Below are positions 1-8,387 of a stretch of 64,000 nucleotides of DNA, in pieces; position 1 is the stretch's first letter; every line of letters starts with the position of its first letter. The translations under genes and the position numbers were made by a program. A model generated the notes under the pieces. It had not been told where the DNA came from, searched no databases, and worked only from the letters and a program-made list of their open reading frames with translations. The stretch comes from UBA7455 sp026713185 (GTDB lineage Bacteria > Pseudomonadota > Gammaproteobacteria > Pseudomonadales > Azotimanducaceae): contig OY762456.1 of assembly GCA_963665785.1 (NCBI GenBank), forward strand, positions 1,426,001 to 1,490,000. The letters are read 5' to 3'.

Positions 1-216
1 GAGAGCCGTGCCTTGCTGAAAAAACTCACCCGGGAAGGTGCACAGCCACCACGTACCTGGAAGTATAAATGGCAGTCCGGTGATATCTGCATCTGGGACA
101 ACCGTTGTGTGCTGCACCGCGGACATCTGTGGCCGGAGGATCAGAAACGTTTTATGGTCCGGGCCACAGTGGCGGGTGATGGCGAAAATGAGTGGATCCT
201 GAAAGAAGCCAGTTAG
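1..216 (+). CDS. TauD/TfdA-family dioxygenase, C-terminal part (gene starts outside window)
   Basis: The frame is open from the first base, so only about 71 C-terminal residues are present. They carry the end of the Fe(II)/2-oxoglutarate dioxygenase fold of the TauD/TfdA family: a WxxGDxxIWDNR stretch, then C-V-L-H-R-G, whose His is the expected distal iron ligand, and an Arg in F-M-V-R-A-T that would hold 2-oxoglutarate. The family hydroxylates substrates such as taurine or aryloxyacetates; the substrate here cannot be told. The stop is 22 bp from the converging aldolase gene. The family call is good, the function is open. Confidence 0.75.
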   Translation, partial: ESRALLKKLTREGAQPPRTWKYKWQSGDICIWDNRCVLHRGHLWPEDQKRFMVRATVAGDGENEWILKEAS

Positions 217-237
217 AAACTGCCAGTTTTACACTGC

Positions 238-990
238 TCAGCGCTCCGTGCCCTCAATGGGGGCGACGGACTCGGTTGAGCTCAACAGGTCTTTGGCGCC
301 GCGTCCGACGAGTGCCGTTGCCGGGGGTGCTTGAAAGAAGCTGAAGCCTTGCCGATTCTGCCATTGAATCGGGCCACCAAGTTTACGTCCTGCTCCCAGG
401 GTGGCTTTGTGAATCCTTGTAACCATGGCTTCATACTCCGGTGTGCCCTGGGGGAAACCTGAGAAGCTGAACAGATCGGTTGCGGCGGTAAAGACGACGT
501 CGACTCCAGGAACTGCAGCGATCTTCTCGGCATTCTCGACACCGGCCGGTGACTCGATCATTCCCACGACCATGATGTTGTCGTTTGCTGTCTTGCGGTA
601 GTCACCACCCCAGATCTCTCCATATTGTCCACCACCGAGGCTGCGCGCTCCGTCCGGTGGATACTTGGCGAACCGCACTGCGGCCTCGACCTTCTCTGGT
701 TCTACCACCATCGGTACGATAATGCCCAGAGCACCGACATCGGTCGCCTTCTGAATGTCGCCTTCGGTGGCGTCGGGTACGCGAATAAAGGGTATGGCCG
801 GCAGGTCCCGGCCAGCCCATATCATACGGGCAACCTCCTGGAAGGTCAGTGGGCTGTGCTGCATCTCGATCCACAGGAAGTCGAATCCGGCGCGTGCCAT
901 TGCACAGTAAATCTCCGGGTCCGGCGTCTCGATCGAACCGCCAATGACTTGTTCGCCGTTCGCAAGTTTCTGTTTAACGGTGTTGTACAT
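238..990 (-). CDS. HpcH/HpaI-family aldolase (class II, 2-oxo acid aldolase)
   Basis: A 250-residue protein of the HpcH/HpaI family, cytosolic metal-dependent aldolases that cleave 4-hydroxy-2-oxo acids to pyruvate and an aldehyde. Visible landmarks in order are G-F-D-F-L-W-I-E-M-Q-H-S-P (catalytic His region), the F-I-R-V-P strand with the substrate Arg, the G-M-I-E-S-P metal-binding Glu, and V-P-G-V-D-V-V-F with T-D-L-F-S-F-S-G. Length fits the family (about 250-270). The ATG at 990 follows AGAGGAA at good spacing. The family usually has an EH pair where this protein reads QH, so substrate preference may differ. It converges on the TauD-like gene; the two may belong to one degradative pathway, which is inference. 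Confidence 0.85.
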   Translation of the reverse strand: MYNTVKQKLANGEQVIGGSIETPDPEIYCAMARAGFDFLWIEMQHSPLTFQEVARMIWAGRDLPAIPFIRVPDATEGDIQKATDVGALGIIVPMVVEPEKVEAAVRFAKYPPDGARSLGGGQYGEIWGGDYRKTANDNIMVVGMIESPAGVENAEKIAAVPGVDVVFTAATDLFSFSGFPQGTPEYEAMVTRIHKATLGAGRKLGGPIQWQNRQGFSFFQAPPATALVGRGAKDLLSSTESVAPIEGTER

Positions 991-1175
991 CTGTTCCTCT
1001 GTTGGGTTTCAAAAGATAAGAGCATACTACTCTCTGCGTAATCTCACCATAAATGTTGATTGAATAACTGTCAGAGAAGAGTGTTTACGTTGCACCCGGA
1101 CCAGGGCAAAAGGCTTCAGATTGCAAGTTAATGTACGTTGTACCATGATGATAATCTGTTCCATCGGGGATCATT

Positions 1176-1193
1176 ATGCATCACCTGGTTTTA
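1176..1193 (+). pseudogene. 5' end of the C45 acyltransferase gene cut off by the IS
   Basis: ATG at 1176 starts M-H-H-L-V-L, which runs into the insertion sequence. Removing the element and one copy of the 10-bp target duplication joins this start in frame to the C45 gene that resumes at 3272 and gives a typical family N-terminus (L-V-L-S-G-T-P-S-A-I-G-E-I-H-G). Confidence 0.75.
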
Positions 1194-3261
1194 TAGGGTT
1201 ATTTCATGCTGGAACCTGAGCGCGGAGTCTGCGACAGCCCGACGGACTGGGGATGGCCATTTTTGGGGTTGAACGGGTGGGGAACGTGCGGGCTTGCGAA
1301 AGGCGGTCGGGCCTGTGGTCAATGCGCCGTTTTCCACTGTCGCTGGGATGCCGCGGGAGGCGCTTGGGCATGCTTGCGGTGGGCCGGCGGTACCTCAGTC
1401 CGGCAGGAGGATGGCGTCGAGGGCTTCCTTGCGCCGCATCATGAAGTGCAAGTTGGCTTCGGGGACATGGTGGAAGCCGCGATGGAAAACGATGGCCAGC
1501 ACGATGTTGTTGAGCGTGGCGTTGTTGGCGGGGCCATGGCGGGCGCGGATGCGGCTGGCGTCCTCGCCGAGACTCACGTCGCGCCGATAGTGGTTGCCGT
1601 TCTCGATTTGCCAGTGGCCGCGGTTCCAGGCGAGCAACCGTTCGGGGTCCGCCCGGTCCTCTGGAACGGAGGTGATGCCGAAAGCGGTTTCTTCACTGGT
1701 TTCGCCGGTTTTCAGGTCGGTACGCTCGCGGGTGACGCGGAACACTTGCTGAGCCTTGTCGAAGGCGAGCGTGCGCGGCGGTAGCGTTTGCACATCAATG
1801 CGTCGCGCGTCGATGCGCCCATGACCCTGCTCCGGTTCGGCGCCGTGATGCCGGACGGCCGCGGCGTTCCAGTCGAGGGTGGTGAGCGCCGCGAACGTCT
1901 CGGGGCAGTTGCCCTTGACGGCAAGCAGATAGTCGGCGCCGTGCGTCTCGATGATCGTCCGCTCGTTGTCTCGGGTGGTGTGCAGGGCGTCCAGGGTGAT
2001 CAGGCAACCGCGCACATCGACATCCTCCAGCAGCGCCTGGGTCGCGGCGACCTCACCCCCCTCGTCGCGGCAGCAGCGGCTCGCGAGCGGGTGACCGGCG
2101 TGGCTCACCAGCGTTACCGTCTCGAAATGGGTGTCCTCGTTCGTATGGCGGTTGACGCCGCGGATGCGCTTGCCGTCCGCCGCCAGCGCCGGGATGGCCG
2201 CCGTCCCGGCGAACCGTGGCGCTGCCCACTTGCCGAGCACCGCCGCCAAGGCGTCCGGGTCGGTGTCCGCCACCACCCGACAGATCGTCGAGTCCGATGG
2301 CGCCACCCAGCGGCCCTCGGTCGGGTGGCGCCAAGCACCCAGCGCACGCAACGCCTCTTGGTCGAGCAGTTTCGCGAACCGTTCCGTCGCCGCCGGCCCA
2401 CACAGCCCCGACAATCGCGCCAGGGCGCAAATGGCCAGCACTGTCTCCAGCCTGTGCTTCCTGCCTTGGCCGCGGCGGCAGTCCGGCAGCGCCGCGAACA
2501 ACTCCCGTAGCGAGCGTAACTCCTGGCGCGAGTACGTCACCTGTGTCGCATGACAGGACCACTCCGGGCAATCCACCGGGTCCGCCAAACGTGCCCGCGC
2601 ATCCGCACGTAGTGGGCGCACGAACATCTCCTTGGGCACCTTGTGCGGGTCCGTGTAGGTGCCGTTGTGGCGTGCAAAGCCCTTGGTGCGGCCCACCCGC
2701 AGCCAGTTCGAGGCGTCGTAGGCACCGCCGTGGAAACGCGACGGGTCCACGAAGGTCTCGGCCAACTCCAACGGATGCCCATGCGTCGCCTCCCAGTCCG
2801 CGCTCAAGCGCCGCAGGCTGCACCCCAGCACCCGCGAGGCCAGGTTCCTGGTCCCCGCCGCTACCGGCAGCATCAAAAACCGCGTGTTGTTGCCGATCAG
2901 GTGCAAGCGCCGGAACTGCACCGACCGGTGCCAGCCCAGCCAGCGATCCCGCGGTGCGCACTTGAACGCTCCCGATTGCCAGCCCAACAGCGCCAGCCAG
3001 TGCCCGCGCCACACCGCGACGTGACGCAGCCCGCGGCCCGCGAACTGCCGAAACCCCAGGTAGTGGTGCCGCGCCATGAGATCGTCCCATCGTCGGCGCT
3101 CGTCCGGGCGCGCCAGCCGCACTTCCACCTCGCCCACGACCAACTGAGTCTTGTCGAATCCATCTGCCATGCCCCTTTATACACAAACCGACACCGAAAA
3201 GCCAGCCCCCGCTGTCGCCATCCTGAAATCAACACCATGCGGCTAGCGTGAAATAGCCCTG
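1194..3261 (-). mobile_element. ISAs1-family insertion sequence, copy 1 (intact transposase)
   Basis: A complete 2068-bp element. The ends are imperfect inverted repeats: TAGGGTTATTTCATGCTGG at the left and, read inward, CAGGGCTATTTCACGCTAG at the right. It is flanked by a perfect 10-bp direct repeat, CCTGGTTTTA, at 1184-1193 and 3262-3271. CAGGG-type ends and 8-10 bp target duplications are known for the ISAs1 family. It carries one gene, read leftward. A second copy lies at 28364-30403 in the opposite orientation; the two differ by a 28-bp deletion and only a few single bases, so both are recent. Confidence 0.95.
1395..3170 (-). CDS. ISAs1-family DDE transposase with N-terminal DUF4338 (DruA-like) domain
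   Basis: 591 residues in three parts. Residues 10-215 resemble DUF4338, the domain of Druantia protein DruA: H-H-Y-L-G-F near 35, RDRWLGW near 74, NNTRFLMLP near 94, ETFVD near 138, and N-W-L-R-V-G-R-T-K-G near 155. Residues 219-300 are the ISAs1-associated N-terminal domain (L-F-A-A-L-P-D-C-R, then P-S-D-S-T-I-C-R-V). Residues 325-560 are the RNase H-like catalytic core with Asp332 (A-D-G-K-R), Asp394 (T-L-D-A-L-H) and Glu523 (H-W-Q-I-E-N), a complete DDE set. Plain ISAs1 transposases are about 370-440 residues, so the N-terminal 210 residues are an addition. The frame is intact, so this copy may be active and could act on the dead copy in trans. Confidence 0.93.
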   Translation of the reverse strand: MADGFDKTQLVVGEVEVRLARPDERRRWDDLMARHHYLGFRQFAGRGLRHVAVWRGHWLALLGWQSGAFKCAPRDRWLGWHRSVQFRRLHLIGNNTRFLMLPVAAGTRNLASRVLGCSLRRLSADWEATHGHPLELAETFVDPSRFHGGAYDASNWLRVGRTKGFARHNGTYTDPHKVPKEMFVRPLRADARARLADPVDCPEWSCHATQVTYSRQELRSLRELFAALPDCRRGQGRKHRLETVLAICALARLSGLCGPAATERFAKLLDQEALRALGAWRHPTEGRWVAPSDSTICRVVADTDPDALAAVLGKWAAPRFAGTAAIPALAADGKRIRGVNRHTNEDTHFETVTLVSHAGHPLASRCCRDEGGEVAATQALLEDVDVRGCLITLDALHTTRDNERTIIETHGADYLLAVKGNCPETFAALTTLDWNAAAVRHHGAEPEQGHGRIDARRIDVQTLPPRTLAFDKAQQVFRVTRERTDLKTGETSEETAFGITSVPEDRADPERLLAWNRGHWQIENGNHYRRDVSLGEDASRIRARHGPANNATLNNIVLAIVFHRGFHHVPEANLHFMMRRKEALDAILLPD

Positions 3262-4267
3262 CCTGGTTTTATCGGGTACACCGTCTGCTATTGGCGAAAT
3301 TCATGGCGAAACGCTGCGTGCCGACATTGCCGACTGTGTAGAAATATATCGTGATATTTTCAAACTGGATGACGATGCGTTGTCAACACGAGCGATGGTG
3401 CATCTCCAGGCTATAACTGATGCTCCTGGCTCGACGCCATATCTCGAAGAAATAGCGGGTATCGCGCGTGGGTCCGGACAGCCCGAATACATCATTCATG
3501 CCCTTAATGCACGCAGCGAACTCATGGCAGACATGTACCCGGAAATCAATGAATGTACAGCCGTATATTTCGCACAAACGGCCTTGCTCGGACAGAACTG
3601 GGACTGGAACTCAAAACTGGAGTCGTTGTTCGTATTGATGGAGATTCATCGCCCCGATGGCCATCGCCTGATGACAATCACTGAGCCTGGTATGCTCGGA
3701 AAGATCGGGATCAGCAGTGCCGGCGTTGGCGTATGCCTCAATTTCATGTCGTCACCTCATGAGCTGCGTGGTCTGCCGATACACATCGTGTTACGGGCGG
3801 TACTGGATGCGGGTAATTTCAACAGCGCGATCACTCTGGCGCGCCATGCCGGACCCGGACGGTCCGGTAATGTCATGATCGGAAGCGATAGCGGCGAAGC
3901 CATTACCATTGAATATCTGGCTGATGAGCGACTCGAATTCGAACCCGAAGACGGCACGTTGTTGCATACTAATCACAGCCTGGGGATGACGCCGGAAGAT
4001 GAGACGCTCAGCACAAGCCAGCGGTACGCAGACAGTTGCCGTTGGTGCGTTGAGCATCCGGAACGCGACCTGTCTGCGTTGCAGTCGCTGTTGTCAGCAA
4101 AAGCTCATCCAGAATATCCGGTACTGAGGGAGTACCGTAAAGTAGATGGTCGGATGATCGGCACACTCTGCACGATTGCCATGGATCTGCCTGCTCGTGA
4201 GTTACACCTGCGCATTGGTCATGACGAATCGCAACAATTCAGTTGTTATCGACTGTGCCCGGATTGA
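3262..4267 (+). pseudogene. C45-family acyltransferase/hydrolase, interrupted at codon 6 by the IS
   Basis: With the insertion removed the gene encodes 337 residues from ATG 1176: an N-terminal Ntn-hydrolase of peptidase family C45 (acyl-CoA:6-aminopenicillanate acyltransferase-like). The mature N-terminal nucleophile would be Cys101 in N-E-C-T-A-V-Y, followed by Q-N-W-D-W and later the H-T-N-H motif of the family. As it stands, the frame has a TAG at 3254 inside the IS end, and the next in-frame starts are TTG 3380 and ATG 3395, which would drop about 42 N-terminal residues but keep the Cys. Such a product would lack the first strands and the family's N-terminal G-x-I-H-G motif, so the gene is probably dead. 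Only the IS separates the two pieces, so the event is recent. Confidence 0.85.
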
Positions 4268-4382
4268 GTTTGAATACAGTAAAAATGTAATTGTTCGACA
4301 AATTCAATTGAGTTGCATCTTGTAGACTGATTAGCTCACAGGTACTCTTGGCGGTCTATTGAATGTACACGGAGCAACTGCA

Positions 4383-5222
4383 GTGACCACCTACGAACAA
4401 ATCATTTATGAGGTCGATGGCCCGGCCGCGACCATCACCATGAACCGACCCGACACGCTCAACGCCATGACCAGTCGGCTCCAGGCAGAAATCCGCCACG
4501 CCCTTGATGCGTCCGAAAGAAATGAGGACATTATCGGTACTGTGTTAACCGGTGCTGGCCGTGGCTTTTGTTCCGGTGTGGATATGAACGATCTTGGCGC
4601 CATGAGCGCAGCGGGAAAAACCCTCGGCAACACCTATGAACATCTCGCTGCGGACCCCGGCAACCCGGATAAAGACCCAAATTATATGTTTTCACCACTT
4701 TACCTGCTTGGATTACGCAAGCCGATCATTGCGGCTGTCAATGGCGCCTGTGCAGGATTGGGATTCAGCTACGCTACATTCTGCGATATGAGATTTGTTG
4801 ATCGGAATGCGAAATTCGTATCATCGTTTGCACCACGTGGCCTCATTGCCGAACATGGCACCAGTTGGATGTTGCCGCGAATCGTCGGTCCCTCAAACGC
4901 CCTGGATATCTTCTGGAGTTCCCGCAGAGTAGAAGGAGAGGAAGCCTATCATATGGGATACGCCAACCGTCTGTGCGAGTCCGGTGAGTCTGTGCAGGAG
5001 GCACAGGAATACCTGAAAATGATCGCCGGTACTTCAGCCCCAATCTCGATCATGATGATGAAAAAACAGGTATACAAACATCTGATGAGCGATCTTGGTG
5101 AATCAATGGTCGAGGACAAACAATGGATGGATGAAAGTCTCGCGGAGGATGACTTCAAAGAAGGTGTTGCCTCATTTGTCGAAAGAAGACCACCCAATTT
5201 CGCCAGGGTTAAAGTCGACTAG
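4383..5222 (+). CDS. enoyl-CoA hydratase/isomerase family protein
   Basis: A crotonase-superfamily enzyme of 279 residues, acting on acyl-CoA in the cytosol. It shows the N-terminal A-T-I-T-M-N-R-P-D strand, the G-A-G-R-G-F-C-S-G-V-D oxyanion-hole loop near residue 60, and K-P-I-I-A-A-V-N-G-A-C-A-G-L-G, the second oxyanion segment. GTG at 4383 is preferred because CGGAGC lies about 8 bp upstream and the protein then starts M-T-T-Y-E-Q; a TTG at 4359 would add eight residues without a ribosome site. The acyl substrate is unknown. It stands alone downstream of the broken C45 gene. Confidence 0.88.
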   Translation: MTTYEQIIYEVDGPAATITMNRPDTLNAMTSRLQAEIRHALDASERNEDIIGTVLTGAGRGFCSGVDMNDLGAMSAAGKTLGNTYEHLAADPGNPDKDPNYMFSPLYLLGLRKPIIAAVNGACAGLGFSYATFCDMRFVDRNAKFVSSFAPRGLIAEHGTSWMLPRIVGPSNALDIFWSSRRVEGEEAYHMGYANRLCESGESVQEAQEYLKMIAGTSAPISIMMMKKQVYKHLMSDLGESMVEDKQWMDESLAEDDFKEGVASFVERRPPNFARVKVD

Positions 5223-5261
5223 GAGCCAGGATACATCGTAGAACTGGCAGAATAAAAGCGC

Positions 5262-5618
5262 CTATGCATAATTAAAAGCATATAACCGCTGGGCGCCAAA
5301 ATTGTTTCGCGCGATACTTTCCAGTTCTTCCCTGTTGATCTCCGTGCAGGCGAACAGCTCTATCTGCAGCACCCCTTTTTCCGGCCAGGAATTTACCATC
5401 AGGTGTGATTCTGCCAGGATCAGGGCTACAGTTACGCCCTGTGGTTCATAAATCGATATACATTTATCGCGCACGGTCAGATTATTTTTTTCTGCAAAAT
5501 CCACCATTTCAACTACTATTTTATCCGCGTTATCTATCGCCTCCACGTTGCAGTCGAAACACCACAGGGTTACCTGTTTACCCAAACCATTGACCAACTT
5601 TCTGTCTTGATCACTCAT
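5262..5618 (-). CDS. S-adenosylmethionine decarboxylase-like protein (SpeD/SpeH family), divergent
   Basis: About 118 residues, the size of a prokaryotic class AdoMet decarboxylase subunit. The self-cleavage/pyruvoyl region is recognisable as A-E-S-H-L-M-V-N-S-W-P-E: Glu-Ser at the cleavage site is kept, and a Cys stands in L-F-A-C like the catalytic Cys of F-T-C-G. The His normally found in the I-H-T-W-P-E motif, which supports processing, is Asn here. The start is uncertain. ATG 5618 has CAGGG just upstream; ATG 5636 and TTG 5666 extend the frame. A role in polyamine synthesis is possible, but the altered motif and the absence of speE nearby leave it open. Confidence 0.65.
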   Translation of the reverse strand: MSDQDRKLVNGLGKQVTLWCFDCNVEAIDNADKIVVEMVDFAEKNNLTVRDKCISIYEPQGVTVALILAESHLMVNSWPEKGVLQIELFACTEINREELESIARNNFGAQRLYAFNYA

Positions 5619-5725
5619 TGCCCTGCTGAAAGGCATCAGTGTTGGACCTGTATTTTTATTGATCAATTCTGTTTACCTGCAGTACCCTGATGTTCAGTCG
5701 TGCATTTCTGGACACACCATTGGAC

Positions 5726-6589
5726 TTACTGGCCCACTGCTGACAGATATTCTTCGATTCGACGCAGATGACCATCTACATCAGTTTTACCGGCATTATG
5801 TGTAGCAACCGCCAGATGCGTTGCGCCGAGGACTCTCCATTTATCGGCGTGTCCGGCCCATCTATCAGGATTGCCTCCAGAATACTGAGCCTGGGCCTGA
5901 ATACTGAATCCCTCCCAGGATAAACCCAGTTCCCGGCGGTGAATTTTGATGACTTCTATTGCCTTTGCGGCAGTGGGAGTCGGCCCCATTATCGGTACCC
6001 AGCCATCGCCAAGACGGGCACAGCGTTTGAGTACGATCGGTGCGGTCCCACCGAACAGGATCGGGATAGTAAGGGAAGGCCGCGGATTGATGCCCGCTCT
6101 GGGCACTCGATGAAAATCGCCCTGGTAGTCCAGTGTTTCCTCGGTCCAGAGGCGCCTCATGAGTTTTACCTGCTCTGCCTGTCGTTTTCCCCGATTCGTA
6201 AAATCCTCATTCAGCGCTTCGTATTCAACCTGGTTCCAACCGGTGCCAATGCCCATGCTGAAGCGGTTATCGGATAAAATCGCCAGTTGCGCGGCCTGTT
6301 TGGCGACGAGTGCAGTCTGCCGTTGCGGTAGAATCAGTACCGCTGTCGTGAACCTGAGTGTGGTTGTTAATCCGGCAAAGAACGCAAAAGTCGTAAAGGG
6401 TTCATGGAACTGGATGTCTTTATCATAAGGTCCATTAAAACCACCGGGACGCCTGGCGTCTGCACCCAGCACATGATCGTAGGCCAGAAGGTGGTCGGCG
6501 CCCAGCGATTCAACGCCCTGGACATAAGCCTTCAGCGCTCCGGAATCCGTTCCAATTTCGTTGTGGGGTAGCACGGCGCCTATTTTCAT
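5726..6589 (-). CDS. LLM-class (luciferase-like) flavin/F420-dependent oxidoreductase
   Basis: 287 residues of the TIM-barrel luciferase-like monooxygenase family, TIGR03619 type. Typical landmarks are G-A-D-H-L-L-A-Y-D-H near residue 30, P-F-T-T-F-A-F-F-A with T-A-V-L-I-L-P-Q-R near 85, F-S-M-G-I-G-T-G-W-N near 113, and I-P-I-L-F-G-G-T followed by L-G-D-G-W. Such enzymes use reduced flavin or F420 on unknown organic substrates. It starts 24 bp after the PhyH gene and is probably cotranscribed with it. A paralogue lies at 57530-58372. Cofactor and substrate cannot be decided here. Confidence 0.87.
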   Translation of the reverse strand: MKIGAVLPHNEIGTDSGALKAYVQGVESLGADHLLAYDHVLGADARRPGGFNGPYDKDIQFHEPFTTFAFFAGLTTTLRFTTAVLILPQRQTALVAKQAAQLAILSDNRFSMGIGTGWNQVEYEALNEDFTNRGKRQAEQVKLMRRLWTEETLDYQGDFHRVPRAGINPRPSLTIPILFGGTAPIVLKRCARLGDGWVPIMGPTPTAAKAIEVIKIHRRELGLSWEGFSIQAQAQYSGGNPDRWAGHADKWRVLGATHLAVATHNAGKTDVDGHLRRIEEYLSAVGQ

Positions 6590-6613
6590 TACTAATCTCC
6601 TTACAAAAACCAG

Positions 6614-7267
6614 CTATAACTTTGCCCTGGGTTTCTTGACCCTTGTCTTTGATGACGCTGCCCAGTAAAAATAAGAAATTGCTCTGCGTGTACGGCTGGA
6701 ATGATTGGCAGATGACCAGTGTACACACAGGGCAGAGTGAATCGCTGCATCACCCGGATTGACGATGACTGGAGTGGCGCCCGGTGATTCGGGAGTGAAA
6801 TCCAGTCCGATTTTACTCTCCAGTTCTTGTTCGTGGGTTCCCTTGACGTAATAGAGGCAACCATTTTCCTGGTCAGCCTTATCCAACGCGATCCAGATGG
6901 TGGCGCCCTTGCTGCGATGCCCGATAGCATCAAAGTGGGGATTAACACCCGTCAATTCCCCTGGAAGTCGGTCGAAGAATGCTGCGTTGGCAGGGTCGAG
7001 TTCATCGTCAAGCAAGGCTTTTATCAAGGGTACGTGCTTGCCGTTCGTGAGTTGTTCAGAGAACCATGGGTTATATTTATTCATGTTTTTAATGATGCTC
7101 CCTACGTTCTTGTCGGGGGTTAAAACTTTTCTGATTTTTAATCTGATCGATTCTAATGCCTGTTCGGTCTCTTTGGTGAGTACCGACAACTCATCGGCAG
7201 AGAGAAACTGCGGAATTATGACAAAACCATCACGATCAAAATCCTGTTTGTATTGCGTTGTATCCAT
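6614..7267 (-). CDS. phytanoyl-CoA dioxygenase (PhyH) family protein
   Basis: 217 residues, Fe(II)/2-oxoglutarate oxygenase of the PhyH family. The N-terminal F-D-R-D-G-F-V-I-I-P motif is typical. Iron ligands are seen as N-P-H-F-D (HxD) and a distal His in C-V-H-W-S-S-A-N, followed by R-T-R-R-A-I, where an Arg would bind 2-oxoglutarate. It probably hydroxylates a small carboxylate or amino-acid derivative. It lies upstream of the LLM oxidoreductase in the same direction, a pairing that suggests a shared oxidative pathway. Confidence 0.87.
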   Translation of the reverse strand: MDTTQYKQDFDRDGFVIIPQFLSADELSVLTKETEQALESIRLKIRKVLTPDKNVGSIIKNMNKYNPWFSEQLTNGKHVPLIKALLDDELDPANAAFFDRLPGELTGVNPHFDAIGHRSKGATIWIALDKADQENGCLYYVKGTHEQELESKIGLDFTPESPGATPVIVNPGDAAIHSALCVHWSSANHSSRTRRAISYFYWAASSKTRVKKPRAKL

Positions 7268-7320
7268 GGAATTCCTGTCAGGATGAAAAGATCATATTTT
7301 AACATGCGAATAATGAGGTA

Positions 7321-7334
7321 AGTGCATATGCACT
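7321..7334. promoter_or_regulatory. 14-bp perfect palindrome upstream of the PhyH gene
   Basis: AGTGCATATGCACT is a perfect inverted repeat about 54 bp upstream of the PhyH start, in the gap after the lactonase gene. Its position fits an operator for a dimeric repressor. No regulator gene is adjacent, so the function is only a guess. Confidence 0.3.
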
Positions 7335-7387
7335 AAAAGGAGTTCCCCCATGCGTACTCGCCAAATTTCCTGATGGACAAAAAGGGG

Positions 7388-8266
7388 TCAGAGCCACCTG
7401 ACCAGGGGTTCGCTTCTGCCAACTACCGGCGCATGGACCTGGATGACAGTACCGTCGGTCTCGCCAACAGTGTCAGGTGTGAGACCTGCGGTTGCAGATG
7501 TAATTACGATCTGATCCAGATGGTCACCGATGAATGATGGACAGGTTGGCTGTCTGACCGGTACTGGATACGAATGAATTCGCTGACCCTGGGGATTGTA
7601 GACATCCACAGCGGACCCACCCCAGCGGGCATTCCACAGATTTCCCTCACCATCGACCACGGAGCCATCAGGAACTCCCGGTACATTATTGGCAAGTTCC
7701 ACGAATATTGTACGATCATCTGCCACCTCACCGGTTGCAGGATCCGTAGCGATTTTCCAGATGGCACGGGAAGACGAATCCGTGTAATAGGCAAAGCTGC
7801 CGTCCGCTGTAAAACAAATGGAATTGGGGGTGACGACATTGTCGATCATTTTGGTCAATTTACCTTCAAACAACCGGTAGATTGCACCTGGACGACCTTT
7901 ACCATCCTTGGCCATCGTGCCGATCCAGAACGCACCGCTCGGGTGTACCCGGCCATCGTTGGAACGCATGAGCGAATCTTCCGGGAAATCAATGGCCGGT
8001 TCCGTGTCACCGCTGTCCAGGTCAAGTACACGGAAATCCAGATCAGTTGCAACAAGTATGCTGTGTTCATCTATGATACCCGCTGCAGAAGGCATCACAG
8101 GTAAATCAAATTTCCTCACCTCAGCGGCAGTAAAGTGCTTTTCGTATATAGCGCTATTATTGATGTCGCACCAGATCAGACTCGATCTCAAGTGATGCGT
8201 CAGAGGCCCCTCTCCCAATGACAATTGTTCGTTCGACCAGACACTGGTCTTGACGTTATCAATCAT
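7388..8266 (-). CDS. SMP-30/gluconolactonase-like protein
   Basis: 292 residues of the SMP-30/LRE six-bladed propeller family, calcium- or zinc-dependent lactonases of sugar-acid pathways. Visible signatures are L-G-E-G-P at the N-terminus (metal Glu), S-N-D-G-R-V-H-P-S-G-A-F-W-I-G-T-M in the middle, the T-P-N-S-I-C-F blade motif with its metal Asn, and P-D-G-S-V-V-D-G-E-G-N-L-W-N-A-R-W-G-G, with the catalytic Asp. Length and motifs fit. Divergent from it is an enolase-superfamily sugar-acid dehydratase, which agrees with a joint sugar lactone to aldonate to keto-acid route. Confidence 0.88.
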   Translation of the reverse strand: MIDNVKTSVWSNEQLSLGEGPLTHHLRSSLIWCDINNSAIYEKHFTAAEVRKFDLPVMPSAAGIIDEHSILVATDLDFRVLDLDSGDTEPAIDFPEDSLMRSNDGRVHPSGAFWIGTMAKDGKGRPGAIYRLFEGKLTKMIDNVVTPNSICFTADGSFAYYTDSSSRAIWKIATDPATGEVADDRTIFVELANNVPGVPDGSVVDGEGNLWNARWGGSAVDVYNPQGQRIHSYPVPVRQPTCPSFIGDHLDQIVITSATAGLTPDTVGETDGTVIQVHAPVVGRSEPLVRWL

Positions 8267-8387
8267 AAGTCAGTTCCTGTTCAGAAAGTCGACTTCCGAG
8301 AGTTTTAGTTGCGACATTCGCATATTGTTAGTTTAAAATCAATGTCTTGACAGGAAGTAATTATCTGCTGAGATTGAGTATTGGTAT

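Noticed and set aside
2216..3251. Several long plus-strand frames antisense to the transposase of copy 1 (also the matching frames in copy 2)
   Set aside because: High GC leaves antisense frames open. They have no ribosome sites and low-complexity Arg/Pro/Ala composition.
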